A stretch of 64,000 nt of DNA from an uncultured Clostridia bacterium (GCA_930990965.1 CAKNRQ010000006.1:1-64000); one strand, 5' to 3'. Positions 17,329 to 25,675 are shown, numbered from the stretch's first letter. Notes: generated from the letters alone by a model not told the origin. Made by a program: numbers and translations.

Positions 17329-18819
17329 ATGCTCACCAACATTCCGACCGTGAAACTCGGCATCATCGCAGTCAGCCGTGACTGCTTTATAATCTCGCTC
17401 TCCGAGCGCCGCCGCGCCGCCGTGGTTGAGGCCTGCGCCAAGCGCGGGCTGGACGTCTACGAGTGCAAGACCACCGTAGAAAACGAGCGCGACATGCTCA
17501 AGGCCGTCGAGGAAGTCAAGGCCGCTGGCTGCAACGCCCTCGTCGTGTTCCTCGGCAACTTCGGCCCCGAGACCCCCGAGACCCTCATAGCCAGGTACTT
17601 CGACGGCCCCGTGATGTACGCTGCCGCCGCCGAAGAGACCGGCGACGACCTCATCGACGGACGCGGCGACGCCTACTGCGGCATGCTCAACTGCTCCTAC
17701 AACCTCGGCATGCGCCACCTCAAGGCCTGGATCCCCTCCTACCCCGTGGGCACCGCCGATGACCTTGCCGGCATGATTGCCGAGTTCAGGCCCATCGCCC
17801 GCACCCTCATCGGCCTGAGCCAGTTGAAGATCATCACCTTCGGTCCGCGCCCGCAGGACTTCTTTGCCTGCAACGCGCCGATAAAGGGCCTCTACGAGCT
17901 CGGCGTGGAGATAGAGGAGAACAGCGAGCTCGACCTGCTCGTCGCCTACAAGGCCCACGCAAACGATCCGCGCATCCCCGAGGTCTGCGAGGACATGGCC
18001 AAGGAGATGGGCGAGGGCTGCTACTACCCCGACCTGAGCGCCCGCATGGCGCAGTTTGAGCTCACTCTGCTCGACTGGGCCGAGGAGCACAGGGGTTCCA
18101 GGCAGTACGTCGCTTTTGCCGACAAGTGCTGGCCTGCCTTCCCGAAGGAGTTCGGCTTCGAGCCCTGCTACGTCAACAGCCGCCTCGTCACCCGCGGCAT
18201 CCCCGTCTCCTGCGAGGTTGACATCTACGGCGCTCTCAGCGAGTACATCGGCATGTGCGTCAGCGAGGACACCGTCACCCTGCTCGACATCAACAACTCC
18301 GTGCCCCGCGACCTCTATGAGCAGGAGATTAAGGGCAAGTACGACTATGATCTGACCGACACCTTCATGGGCTTCCACTGCGGCAACACTCCTAGCTGCA
18401 AGCTCTGCTCCAACCGTGCCGTCAAGTACCAGCTCATCCAGCACCGCACTCTCGAGCCCGCCGGCAGCGACCCCGACTTCACCCGCGGCACCCTCGAGGG
18501 CGACATTGCCCCCAGCGAAATCACCTTCTACCGCCTGCAGTGCGACAGCGAGGGCAACCTGCGCTCCTACATCGCCGAAGGCGAGGTCCTGCCCGTTGCC
18601 ACCCGCAGCTTCGGCGGCATCGGCGTGTTCGCCATCCCCGAGATGGGCCGTTTCTACCGCCATGTGCTCATTGAGAAGCGCTATCCGCACCACGGCGCCG
18701 TGGCTTTCGGCCACTACGGCAAGGCCCTCTTTGAGGTCATGAAGATGCTCGGCGTCAAGGATATAGCCTACAACCAGCCGAAGGGCCTGCCCTACCCCAC
18801 GGAGAACCCCTGGGCGTAA
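17329..18819 (+). CDS. L-fucose/L-arabinose isomerase family protein
   Basis: This 496-residue cytosolic enzyme belongs to the fucose/arabinose isomerase superfamily, which interconverts aldoses and ketoses with a metal ion. The N-terminal Rossmann-like domain has LGIIAVSRDCF (about 7-17) and VVFLGNFGPETPETL. The C-terminal half has GIPVSCEVDIYGALSEYIGM, DINNSVPRDL, GFHCGNTPSCKLC and HHGAVAFGHYGKALFEV, placing the candidate Glu, Asp and His metal ligands. The start MLTNIP has GAGGTG 7 bp upstream; a TTG 15 bp earlier is less likely. The actual sugar is unknown. In this operon it may feed the xylulokinase-like enzyme, replacing a canonical XylA or AraA. Confidence 0.8.
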   Translation: MLTNIPTVKLGIIAVSRDCFIISLSERRRAAVVEACAKRGLDVYECKTTVENERDMLKAVEEVKAAGCNALVVFLGNFGPETPETLIARYFDGPVMYAAAAEETGDDLIDGRGDAYCGMLNCSYNLGMRHLKAWIPSYPVGTADDLAGMIAEFRPIARTLIGLSQLKIITFGPRPQDFFACNAPIKGLYELGVEIEENSELDLLVAYKAHANDPRIPEVCEDMAKEMGEGCYYPDLSARMAQFELTLLDWAEEHRGSRQYVAFADKCWPAFPKEFGFEPCYVNSRLVTRGIPVSCEVDIYGALSEYIGMCVSEDTVTLLDINNSVPRDLYEQEIKGKYDYDLTDTFMGFHCGNTPSCKLCSNRAVKYQLIQHRTLEPAGSDPDFTRGTLEGDIAPSEITFYRLQCDSEGNLRSYIAEGEVLPVATRSFGGIGVFAIPEMGRFYRHVLIEKRYPHHGAVAFGHYGKALFEVMKMLGVKDIAYNQPKGLPYPTENPWA

Positions 18820-19253
18820 TGGCCGTACACGAGAGCATTTCCGGCGCCTATGCCGTCTATCTTGAGGGCATGGAAGAGGCCAGGCGCTCACGACGCAGCG
18901 TTGACGGCCTGCTCGGCCTGGGCGGCGGTGCTGGCTCCGAGCGCTGCCAGGACGACTTCGTCGCCGCACTGAAGGTTGCCGTGGAAACTTTTGCCGCCTC
19001 AGAGCCGTCTGCGTTGGATGTCTGCGACACGGTGAGCTACATGCTCTCTGCCGCGCGCGAACACCGAAGCTCAGACTCGGCGTACTGGATGCTGCTTGCC
19101 TCCCACGCCATGGCCATACCGCTGATTGATATGCTGACGGCACAGCAGGCCAGGTCTCTCAGGGAGTCCTACGAGCAGGACTATCCACGCAGGGAACGCT
19201 TCCCCGTGCAGAAAAAGGTAATCAAAGCGCTCAAGAAACGTGAAAGGATCTAA
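18819..19253 (+). CDS. Hypothetical alpha-helical protein coupled to the isomerase-family gene
   Basis: This 144-residue protein has no signal peptide or membrane segment and looks mostly helical, with a basic C terminus (KKVIKALKKRERI). A GLGGGAGSE turn is near residue 30. I do not recognise a family. Its ATG overlaps the stop of the isomerase-family gene by one base (TAATG), so the two are translationally coupled and it probably assists that pathway. It is the last gene of the operon, 7 bp before a terminator. Confidence 0.6.
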   Translation: MAVHESISGAYAVYLEGMEEARRSRRSVDGLLGLGGGAGSERCQDDFVAALKVAVETFAASEPSALDVCDTVSYMLSAAREHRSSDSAYWMLLASHAMAIPLIDMLTAQQARSLRESYEQDYPRRERFPVQKKVIKALKKRERI

Positions 19254-19260
19254 GATATAG

Positions 19261-19295
19261 AAACAGCCACGTGTCTAACCGGCACGTGGCTGTTT
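19261..19295 (+). terminator. Terminator of the pentose operon
   Basis: A 13-bp stem (AAACAGCCACGTG / CACGTGGCTGTTT) with a 9-base loop begins 7 bp after the last gene of the operon. The T tract is only three bases beyond the arm, so it may act in both directions weakly. Confidence 0.75.
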
Positions 19296-19354
19296 GCGGG
19301 TGCTGAAACTTCCCGCAGGCCCATTAACTATCAGCGCTCACTCGAGCACAAGAT

Positions 19355-20116
19355 TTACGCCAGACCAAAGAGCCTGCGCGCGTTCTCGCTGGTCACCCTG
19401 GCCAGCTCTTCCACCTCCACATGCTTCACTTCGGCAATGCGCTCGGCTATGAAGTGCAGCTTTGCAGAGTCGTTGCGCTCACCCCTGTGCGGCACTGGCG
19501 GCAGGTAAGGGCTGTCCGTCTCGAGCAGTATGCGGTCAATAGGAGTCACTTCCAGGACCTCCAGGGCCTTTCGTGCGTTCTTGTACGTCACCGGCCCGTC
19601 AAAGCCCAGATACCAGCCCCGTTCGAGCAGCTCTTGCGCCATCTCGCGGCTGCCGGAAAAGCAATGGAACACCCCGCGCAAATCCGGATATCTCCCGGTT
19701 ATCGCCAGGCAGTCTGCGTGCGCTTCGCGATCGTGGATTATCACGGGTTTGTTCAGCTCGAGTGCCAGTTCTAGCTGGGTCACGAACATATCGTACATGA
19801 TTTCCTTGTGCTCTTTATCCCAGTAGTAGTCGAGGCCAATTTCGCCTATGGCTACGCACTTAGGATGTGCCGCCAGCCGTCTGACCGTCGCAGGCGAGTA
19901 CATGTCCCAGCTCTCCCACTCTTCGGGCTGCCAACCCACTGCGGCGTAGACAAAGTCATAGCGCCCGGCAAGCTCAAGCGCGGCGAGCGAGCTCGCCTCG
20001 TCGCAGCCCGGGTCAATTATGGCTTCAATACCCGCCGCGGGCATCTCGGAGAGCACCGCATCCCGGTCGGAGTTGAACTTTTCGCTGTCATAGTGCGCGT
20101 GAGTGTCGATATACAA
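19355..20116 (-). CDS. tatD: TatD-family metal-dependent hydrolase
   Basis: This 253-residue TIM-barrel nuclease-like hydrolase has the metal motif DTHAHYDS near its N terminus, GEIGLDYYW in the middle, IIHDREAH, FHCFSG, and LLETDSPYLPP near the C terminus. Homologues are metal-dependent 3-prime-5-prime DNases or quality-control hydrolases in the cytosol. The start is set at a TTG (giving MYIDTHAHYD) because GGGGAGG lies 8 bp upstream; the nearest upstream ATG would add 19 residues without a binding site. It is divergent from the O-antigen-ligase-like gene. Confidence 0.88.
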   Translation of the reverse strand: MYIDTHAHYDSEKFNSDRDAVLSEMPAAGIEAIIDPGCDEASSLAALELAGRYDFVYAAVGWQPEEWESWDMYSPATVRRLAAHPKCVAIGEIGLDYYWDKEHKEIMYDMFVTQLELALELNKPVIIHDREAHADCLAITGRYPDLRGVFHCFSGSREMAQELLERGWYLGFDGPVTYKNARKALEVLEVTPIDRILLETDSPYLPPVPHRGERNDSAKLHFIAERIAEVKHVEVEELARVTSENARRLFGLA

Positions 20117-20201
20117 TACTACCACCTCCCCGACATTAAACCACAGTTTTCCTGATAGTGCAAGTTGCCACATTGCGTGTGGCTGGCAAGTGTGTTAATA
20201 T

Positions 20202-21509
20202 ATGGCTATGAACAGTTTTGCTCGACGTTTGACCGACAAATATACGGCTTTAATGCTGTTAATCTTCCCTCTGTGGACCGGGCTGGGCGGTTATGCCGAT
20301 ATTACGCGCTGGAAGTTTGTGTTCTTTGCGGCAGCTACCGCGATATGGGCCGTATTGCTCATATTCTTCGCCTTCCGCGAGCGTCAGGCCCCTAACTGGC
20401 CGCGCGGCTTCGCCATACTCGCAGCCGTCCTCGCCGCCTGGGCCTGCGTGAGCGCGCTCGCTTCCCCCTTCGGCACGGACACCCTGATGGGCCACAACTA
20501 CGGCGGCCTTATCCCCCTGCTGCTCTACATAGCCGTCGCTTTGGGCTGCGCCGGTTACGGGCAGTGGCGCGATAATTATGTAAACTATATTGCCATTTCC
20601 GTCACCCTCTGCTGCCTGGTGGCAGTCTTGCAGCTTTGCGGATTAAACCCGCTCTGGCTGTATCCGGAGGGTGTGGATTACTACGACGCCGGGGTACTGT
20701 ACACCGGATCTTTCCTCGGCACGATGGGCAACACGAACCTGCTGGGCGCGTTTTTGTGCCTGGCCGCGCCGGTGTTGGCCTACACGGCCGTACAAAAGCG
20801 CGGCAAAAGCCTCTGGCTGCTTGTCCCCGCCGTGCTGGCCGTCGCCGTCATCATGCTCTCGCGCTCTGAGGCAGGGTTGGTGGGTATATCTACCGCGCTG
20901 CTCGTCGGCATTCCGTATTATGTAAACAAAAATGGCCACAGGCGCACAGCGCTCTTTATATTGGCCCTCGAGGCCGCGCTTGTACTGCTGGCGCTGGCTG
21001 CCGTATATTTCTTCCCGCCCGCTTCCGGGACGCTGTATGAGCTCCATGAAATGCTGCACGGGCGTATACGCGGCGAATTCGGCTCCAGCCGCGTGGCCAT
21101 ATGGAGCGAGGCACTGCGGCTTGTGGCTGAGCGGCCGCTGACAGGCGGTGGTCCCGGCACATTCGGACTGCGTTCCACGCTGGAGTTCACGCGCTTCGTA
21201 CCTGAGACAGGTGCAACCCTCACCACGGTCGCGGACAACGCACACTGTGAGCTTCTATCTGTGCTGGTGGACTTGGGCGTACCCGGGGCGCTGCTCTATC
21301 TGGTCATACTGGGCTACGTTATTTGGCGCTGGTTTAAAGGTTCTGCGCCGGCTGCCGGACTTGCGCTCATCTCCTATTGGGCACAGGCGTTCTTCGGCAT
21401 CGGCACCTGCTTCGTGCTGCCTTTTGTGGCAATCCTGTCCGGGCTCGTATCGGCCCAGCCGTTCGTTGAAGAAACAAAAAAGCGCGGGCGAGTACAGCGC
21501 CGGCGCTGA
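20202..21509 (+). CDS. O-antigen ligase family membrane protein
   Basis: This 435-residue protein has about eleven hydrophobic segments and a large extracytoplasmic loop late in the chain (about 270-345). That loop contains SRVAIWSEALRLVAERPLTGGGPGTF, with the conserved Arg and GxGPG pattern of the Wzy_C/WaaL family, here shown in pieces. Such enzymes join or polymerise glycan chains on the outer face of the membrane. Two in-frame ATGs lie three codons apart (20202 and 20208), with no strong ribosome binding site. The neighbouring genes do not form a glycan cluster, so the acceptor is unknown. Confidence 0.78.
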   Translation: MAMNSFARRLTDKYTALMLLIFPLWTGLGGYADITRWKFVFFAAATAIWAVLLIFFAFRERQAPNWPRGFAILAAVLAAWACVSALASPFGTDTLMGHNYGGLIPLLLYIAVALGCAGYGQWRDNYVNYIAISVTLCCLVAVLQLCGLNPLWLYPEGVDYYDAGVLYTGSFLGTMGNTNLLGAFLCLAAPVLAYTAVQKRGKSLWLLVPAVLAVAVIMLSRSEAGLVGISTALLVGIPYYVNKNGHRRTALFILALEAALVLLALAAVYFFPPASGTLYELHEMLHGRIRGEFGSSRVAIWSEALRLVAERPLTGGGPGTFGLRSTLEFTRFVPETGATLTTVADNAHCELLSVLVDLGVPGALLYLVILGYVIWRWFKGSAPAAGLALISYWAQAFFGIGTCFVLPFVAILSGLVSAQPFVEETKKRGRVQRRR

Positions 21510-21564
21510 CGAAATACAGCAATCATTTCACGGCAGGGCCGTGATAGATAAAGGAGTGATATAA

Positions 21565-22407
21565 ATGTCAAGGATACTCTACGGGCAACCCGTCGCGGAG
21601 GCCATAACCAGCAAAGCCGCCGAAATGGCTGCCAACCTGCGCGCGCGCGGAATTGTACCTGCTCTGGCACTTATAAGGGTCGGCACAGGTGGAGGCGCTG
21701 CGGGCGCAGAGTACGAGCGACTTGCTGTTGAGGCCTGCGCTGCTGCAAATGTAGAAGCCTATTGCGCCTATATGCCGGACGCCACACGTCTGGAATCCAA
21801 CCTCGACAATATTAACCGCGACCCCTCCATACACGGTGCGGTCTTCCTGCGCCCTCTCACAGATGGAGACGCCGAGGATCTCCTGCGCCGAAAGCTCGAC
21901 CGGTTCAAGGATGTAAACGGCGTATCGCTCTCTTCGTTGGCCGCTATTTTTGTAGGTCACGGCGAGGCCTTTATGCCCTGCCCTGCAAAGGCAGCGATGG
22001 AGCTGCTGGATTACTATGGAGTGGAGTTGTCCGGCAAACGTGTGGCCATAATCGGCCGCAGCCTCACTGTAGGCAAACCATTGGGCATGCTTATGCTCGA
22101 ACGTGACGCTACCGTCACGCTTTGCCATGCCGATGACAACGTCACCGATATTTGCAGCGCCAGCGACGTCATTGTCTGTGGCATGCCCGACGTGCTCAGC
22201 CGTGACTGCTTCCGTGCCGGACAGACCCTGCTCGATCTGGGTGACAACATAACCGGCAAGGGCAACCTCAGCGCCACCGATTTGGACACCGCTTCGTCCC
22301 TCGGCGTCAACGTGGCCCCCCACGACTCCGGCGTACCAGTTGTAAGCCACGCCGTTTTGGCCCTCCACACGGTCCAGGCCGCCGCGCTCCAAAACGGGCT
22401 GATGTAA
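21565..22407 (+). CDS. FolD-like protein with altered active site
   Basis: This 280-residue protein has the overall length and layout of FolD (methylenetetrahydrofolate dehydrogenase/cyclohydrolase). The NADP-binding Rossmann part is intact (VAIIGRSLTVGKPLGMLML, about 160-178; VIVCGMPD; LDLGDN). The N-terminal catalytic part is not. Tyr50 is kept, but the lysine four residues later is Ala54. The Gln of the VQLPLP loop is replaced (GAVFLRPLT, 91-99), KDVDG reads KDVNG (115-119), and the CTPxG segment reads PCPAK. Cyclohydrolase activity is therefore doubtful. AAGGAG precedes the ATG. It stands alone between an O-antigen-ligase-like gene and rpsB. Confidence 0.8.
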   Translation: MSRILYGQPVAEAITSKAAEMAANLRARGIVPALALIRVGTGGGAAGAEYERLAVEACAAANVEAYCAYMPDATRLESNLDNINRDPSIHGAVFLRPLTDGDAEDLLRRKLDRFKDVNGVSLSSLAAIFVGHGEAFMPCPAKAAMELLDYYGVELSGKRVAIIGRSLTVGKPLGMLMLERDATVTLCHADDNVTDICSASDVIVCGMPDVLSRDCFRAGQTLLDLGDNITGKGNLSATDLDTASSLGVNVAPHDSGVPVVSHAVLALHTVQAAALQNGLM

Positions 22408-22464
22408 TTCCCTGTATGCACCCTGATTTTACCGCAATTTAATCTTAAAATCCGCAATTAGCCC

Positions 22465-22493
22465 TTGCAATTTGCAGGGGCTTTTGCTATAAT
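22465..22493 (+). promoter_or_regulatory. Promoter of rpsB-tsf
   Basis: TTGCAA (22465-22470) and TATAAT (22488-22493) are spaced by exactly 17 bp. Transcription would start near 22500, giving a leader of about 115 nt before rpsB. Confidence 0.82.
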
Positions 22494-22499
22494 ATATCG

Positions 22500-22615
22500 G
22501 CATTACACACGGAGAGGCGATCTCCGACCCCGTGACGACGGAAAAAGCCGCCGTTGGGTCGTGGGGAAGCGACCCTCTTCGGAGGTAATAACAAAATAAA
22601 GGAGGAAACACAAAA
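22500..22615 (+). ncRNA. Structured 5-prime leader of rpsB, candidate S2 autoregulatory element
   Basis: The leader can form three consecutive hairpins. The first has GGAGA (22511-22515) with TCTCC (22521-22525), extended by CAC/GTG. The second has ACGACGG (22535-22541) with CCGCCGT (22548-22554), one mismatch. The third has GGGTCG (22556-22561) with CGACCC (22570-22575). AGGAGG at about 22600-22605 is the ribosome binding site. Ribosomal protein leaders commonly mediate autoregulation; whether this is one of the known S2 types or a new one is not decidable by eye. Confidence 0.5.
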
Positions 22616-23374
22616 ATGGCAGTAGTATCCATGAAGCAGCTTCTGGAGGCCGGCGTACACTTCGGTCACCAGACCCGCCGCTGGAACCCCAAGATGGCCG
22701 AGTACATTTACTGCGAGCGTAACGGCATCTACATCATCGACCTGCAGAAGACCGTCAAGAAGCTCGAGGAGGCCTACAACTTCGTCCGCGACCTCGCCGC
22801 CAACGGCCAGAACATCCTGTTCGTCGGCACCAAGAAGCAGGCCGCCGAGGCCATAAAGGAAGAGGCCGAGCGCGTCGGCCAGTACTACGTCAACGCCCGC
22901 TGGCTGGGCGGTATGCTCACCAACTTCAAGACCATGCGCACCCGTATCGACCGTCTGGCCCAGCTCAAGCGCATGCAGGAGGACGGCACCTTCGACATGC
23001 TGCCCAAGAAGGAAGTCATGAAGCTCATGGGCGAGATGGCCAAGCTCGAGAAGTATCTCGGCGGCGTCAAGGACATGAAGCGTCTCCCCGGCGCCCTCTT
23101 CATCGTTGACTCCCGCAAGGAGCACAACGCCATCGCCGAGGCCCGCAAGCTGCACATCCCCATCATCGCCATCGTCGATACCAACTGCGACCCCGATGAG
23201 GTCGACTACGTCATCCCCGCCAACGACGACGCCATCCGCGCCATCAAGCTGATCAGCGCCACCATGGCCAACGCCGTGCAGGAAGGCCGTCAGGGCGCCG
23301 ACGAGGCCGCTGCTGAGGCCGAGTCCGTCAGCGCCAAGGCCGAAGCCGAGGCTGAAGAGGACGCCGCTGAGTAA
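22616..23374 (+). CDS. rpsB: 30S ribosomal protein S2
   Basis: This 252-residue protein is ribosomal protein S2 of the small subunit. It carries the N-terminal signature [20 protein letters not shown] (residues 4-23), then NPKMAEYIY, and later [14 protein letters not shown] and [13 protein letters not shown], all diagnostic. The C-terminal 25 residues are an Ala/Glu-rich acidic tail, common in Firmicutes. GGAGG precedes the ATG by a normal spacing. It is transcribed with tsf from the promoter at 22465-22493, and its leader may be autoregulatory. Confidence 0.97.
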   Translation: MAVVSMKQLLEAGVHFGHQTRRWNPKMAEYIYCERNGIYIIDLQKTVKKLEEAYNFVRDLAANGQNILFVGTKKQAAEAIKEEAERVGQYYVNARWLGGMLTNFKTMRTRIDRLAQLKRMQEDGTFDMLPKKEVMKLMGEMAKLEKYLGGVKDMKRLPGALFIVDSRKEHNAIAEARKLHIPIIAIVDTNCDPDEVDYVIPANDDAIRAIKLISATMANAVQEGRQGADEAAAEAESVSAKAEAEAEEDAAE

Positions 23375-23519
23375 TTAATATACCCGGACCTGGGAGCAGG
23401 CATTACCGCGCACATAGGCGGCTCATCCCGTCCGTGGGCACGGTTGTATACGTGTAACAGGTCCACATGAGTAAACAATACTCCGAAACACGATATATTC
23501 TACGGAAGGAAGATATACT

Positions 23520-24449
23520 ATGGCTTTTACCGCTGCAGATGTTAAGAACCTCCGCGAAGCCACCGGCGTCGGCATGATGGACTGCAAGAAGGCCCTTGCC
23601 GCCTCCGACGGCGACATGGACAAGGCCATCGAGTGGCTGCGTGAGAAAGGCCTCGCCGCCGCGCAGAAGAAGGCTGGCCGCATAGCTGCTGAGGGCATGG
23701 CTTACGCCTGGGTTTGCCCCGAGTGCGGTGTCGGCGCCATCGTCGAGGTCAACGCCGAGAGCGACTTCGTCGCCAAGAACGACCTCTTTGTCGAGTACGT
23801 CCAGAACGTTGCCAAGGTTGTTGCCAAGGAGAACCCGGCTGATCTCGACGCCCTGTTCGCCTGCAAGTACCCCGGCAGCGACAAGACCGTCCTTGAGGAG
23901 CAGAACGACAAGGTTCTGGTCATCGGCGAGAACATCAAGGTTCGCCGCTTTGGCCGCTATGACACCGGCGTGAACGTCCCCTACGTCCACATGGGCGGCC
24001 GTATTGCCGTGCTCATGAACCTCACCGTCGGTGAGGGCCACGAGGCCGATGAAAAGGTTGTCGAGCTGGGCAAGGATCTGGCCATGCAGGTTGCCGCTCT
24101 CAATCCTCAGTTCCTGGACAAGACCCAGGTCAGCGAGGAGTTCATTGAGAACGAGAAGCGCGTCCGTCTCCTCCAGGCCAAGGAGGACCCGAAGAACGCC
24201 AAGAAGCCCGACGCCATCATTGAGAAGATCGTCATGGGCGGCCTGAACAAGTACTTCTCCGAGATCTGCCTGCTGCAGCAGCCGTTCGTCAAGGACGACA
24301 AGGTCTCCGTCGAGCAGCACGTCGCCAACGTCGCCAAGGAGCTGGGTACCACCATCACCGTGAACGGCTACATCCGCTTCGAGAAGGGCGAAGGCATCGA
24401 GAAGCGTCAGGACGACCTCGCTGAAGAAGTCGCCAAGCTGATAAAGTAA
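23520..24449 (+). CDS. tsf: Elongation factor Ts
   Basis: This 309-residue cytosolic protein is the nucleotide exchange factor for EF-Tu. The N-terminal UBA-like domain has VKNLREATGVGMMDCKKAL (residues 8-26), and the core has IVEVNAESDFVAKND, the segment that invades EF-Tu. The region between them carries a CPEC motif (about residues 65-68) that is unusual for the family and looks like half of a zinc knuckle. It follows rpsB after 145 bp, the classic order, and is closed by a strong terminator 14 bp downstream. Confidence 0.96.
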   Translation: MAFTAADVKNLREATGVGMMDCKKALAASDGDMDKAIEWLREKGLAAAQKKAGRIAAEGMAYAWVCPECGVGAIVEVNAESDFVAKNDLFVEYVQNVAKVVAKENPADLDALFACKYPGSDKTVLEEQNDKVLVIGENIKVRRFGRYDTGVNVPYVHMGGRIAVLMNLTVGEGHEADEKVVELGKDLAMQVAALNPQFLDKTQVSEEFIENEKRVRLLQAKEDPKNAKKPDAIIEKIVMGGLNKYFSEICLLQQPFVKDDKVSVEQHVANVAKELGTTITVNGYIRFEKGEGIEKRQDDLAEEVAKLIK

Positions 24450-24463
24450 TCGCTTATAAATGC

Positions 24464-24493
24464 AAAGAGCCGGTCTGGTGACCGGCTCTTTTT
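24464..24493 (+). terminator. Terminator of rpsB-tsf
   Basis: An 11-bp perfect stem (AAAGAGCCGGT / ACCGGCTCTTT) with a 6-base loop is followed by a run of T. Confidence 0.9.
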
Positions 24494-24526
24494 ATATAGA
24501 ATATTAAACTCCTTATTGAACTTCTC

Positions 24527-25144
24527 CTATTCTTCAGCATTGATCTCAGCAACTTGCTCTGTATCTCCTGGGGGAATAATTATTTCAGGCAAATAATCCA
24601 TATCTCCCTGCATGCCCATATCGCCAATATAGTAGGCTGTATCACCAATCACGGCATAAATGTTCACGTCATCGGCGGCGATGTACATTGGCGCATCGAA
24701 GCTGGTTTTATCTGCCAAGGCTTGTATTTTTTCCGCACATGCAGATGAATACCCGACGCTTACAGGGTCCTCGGTGACAATATAGAATCCGGTTATAGCC
24801 TGACTGCTGACGGCAGGGAACCAGTAGATCGTGCCGCTGCTGCTCTCGCTGCCGCTGCCTTGATACGCGAAAACCGGCATTGCGGCCCCCATCATATCGG
24901 TATTGAAGCCCAATAGCCTGAGCTCTTTCCGGGCCTCATCCGGCAGCGGCTTTGTTGCAATATACAGCGTGCTTTCAAGCGTGCTCGCAGCCTCCACGAC
25001 GGTTTCGATTTTATATAATCTTTCGGAAGGTCTATTGGCTGCAAAATAGCCAATAAGCGCTAACAGCAAAGCAATCCCCACACAAACTAATGTATAAACG
25101 GCCCCTTTTTTGCGGCTATTATCAGCTTTTCGCTCAATGGCCAT
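24527..25144 (-). CDS. Membrane-anchored hypothetical protein
   Basis: The 205-residue protein has a basic N terminus, one membrane anchor (about 14-34) and an extracytoplasmic domain rich in Tyr, Asp and Ile. A polar SGSESSSGT loop lies in the middle. No family is recognised. The start MAIERKADN is chosen because GGAGG lies 8 bp upstream; several ATGs further upstream lack a site. It is a single gene, convergent with rpsB-tsf. Confidence 0.55.
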   Translation of the reverse strand: MAIERKADNSRKKGAVYTLVCVGIALLLALIGYFAANRPSERLYKIETVVEAASTLESTLYIATKPLPDEARKELRLLGFNTDMMGAAMPVFAYQGSGSESSSGTIYWFPAVSSQAITGFYIVTEDPVSVGYSSACAEKIQALADKTSFDAPMYIAADDVNIYAVIGDTAYYIGDMGMQGDMDYLPEIIIPPGDTEQVAEINAEE

Positions 25145-25281
25145 GTTTGACGCCTCCACCATTCCTAAGAAATTGTTCCTAGTTAAAAGCATAATATAGT
25201 TGGCATAATAAGTCAAAACAAATTTGCAAATAACAAATGAAAACAGATTAAATTAGAAAGCGCCGTTTACTCATAATATGA

Positions 25282-25311
25282 AAATCTCCCCGGCCACTGC
25301 CGGGGAGATTT
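25282..25311 (-). terminator. Terminator of the FakA-domain gene
   Basis: A 13-bp perfect stem (AAATCTCCCCGGC / GCCGGGGAGATTT) with a CACT loop lies 3 bp after the stop codon of the gene at 25314-25562. A-rich and T-rich flanks make it bidirectional. Confidence 0.85.
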
Positions 25312-25313
25312 GT

Positions 25314-25562
25314 TCATCCCTGCAGGCCCTGCGCCTGCCGCTCCATGTTCTCGACCACCACATCATAGACGTCGCCAAGCGTGGCGCAGTACTCGAGCAC
25401 GCACCAGGGGACGTTAGTGTGGAAGTGCAGCTTTATGAGGTCGTCGCCACCGGCTACCAGCAGGCAGTCGCCGGGAATGTTCTCCTGTATGTAGTCGTGT
25501 ATGACGTCCTCGTCGAGGTTCTCTCCCTCGAGCAGCAACTGCGTGTCGTATTTGAATTCCAT
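25314..25562 (-). CDS. Stand-alone FakA/DAK-type domain protein
   Basis: This 82-residue protein matches one internal domain of the fatty-acid/dihydroxyacetone-kinase-like protein FakA (YloV). Visible pieces are YDTQLLLEGENLDEDVI (about 5-21), GDCLLVAGGDDLIKLHFHTN (about 31-50) and LEYCATLGDVYDVVVENMERQ. In FakA this domain follows the kinase domain and contributes substrate-binding histidines (KLHFHT here). Neither the kinase domain nor a FakB partner is near. Such short proteins are sometimes annotated as kinase to dihydroxyacetone kinase. A domain-level accessory or regulatory role is inference. Confidence 0.65.
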   Translation of the reverse strand: MEFKYDTQLLLEGENLDEDVIHDYIQENIPGDCLLVAGGDDLIKLHFHTNVPWCVLEYCATLGDVYDVVVENMERQAQGLQG

Positions 25563-25675
25563 GGTTAGTCGCTCCTTTCACCGTATATCATAGCCCCGGC
25601 GGCCGGAGAATACAAGTACGCCGGTGTGAACGTTTTCCAGCGCGCGCATCTTTTGGTTAGATTATTGCATTTTCC

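Noticed and set aside
17308..19143. 611-codon minus-strand open frame
   Set aside because: Antisense to the isomerase-family gene and its coupled partner; low-complexity composition and no ribosome binding site.
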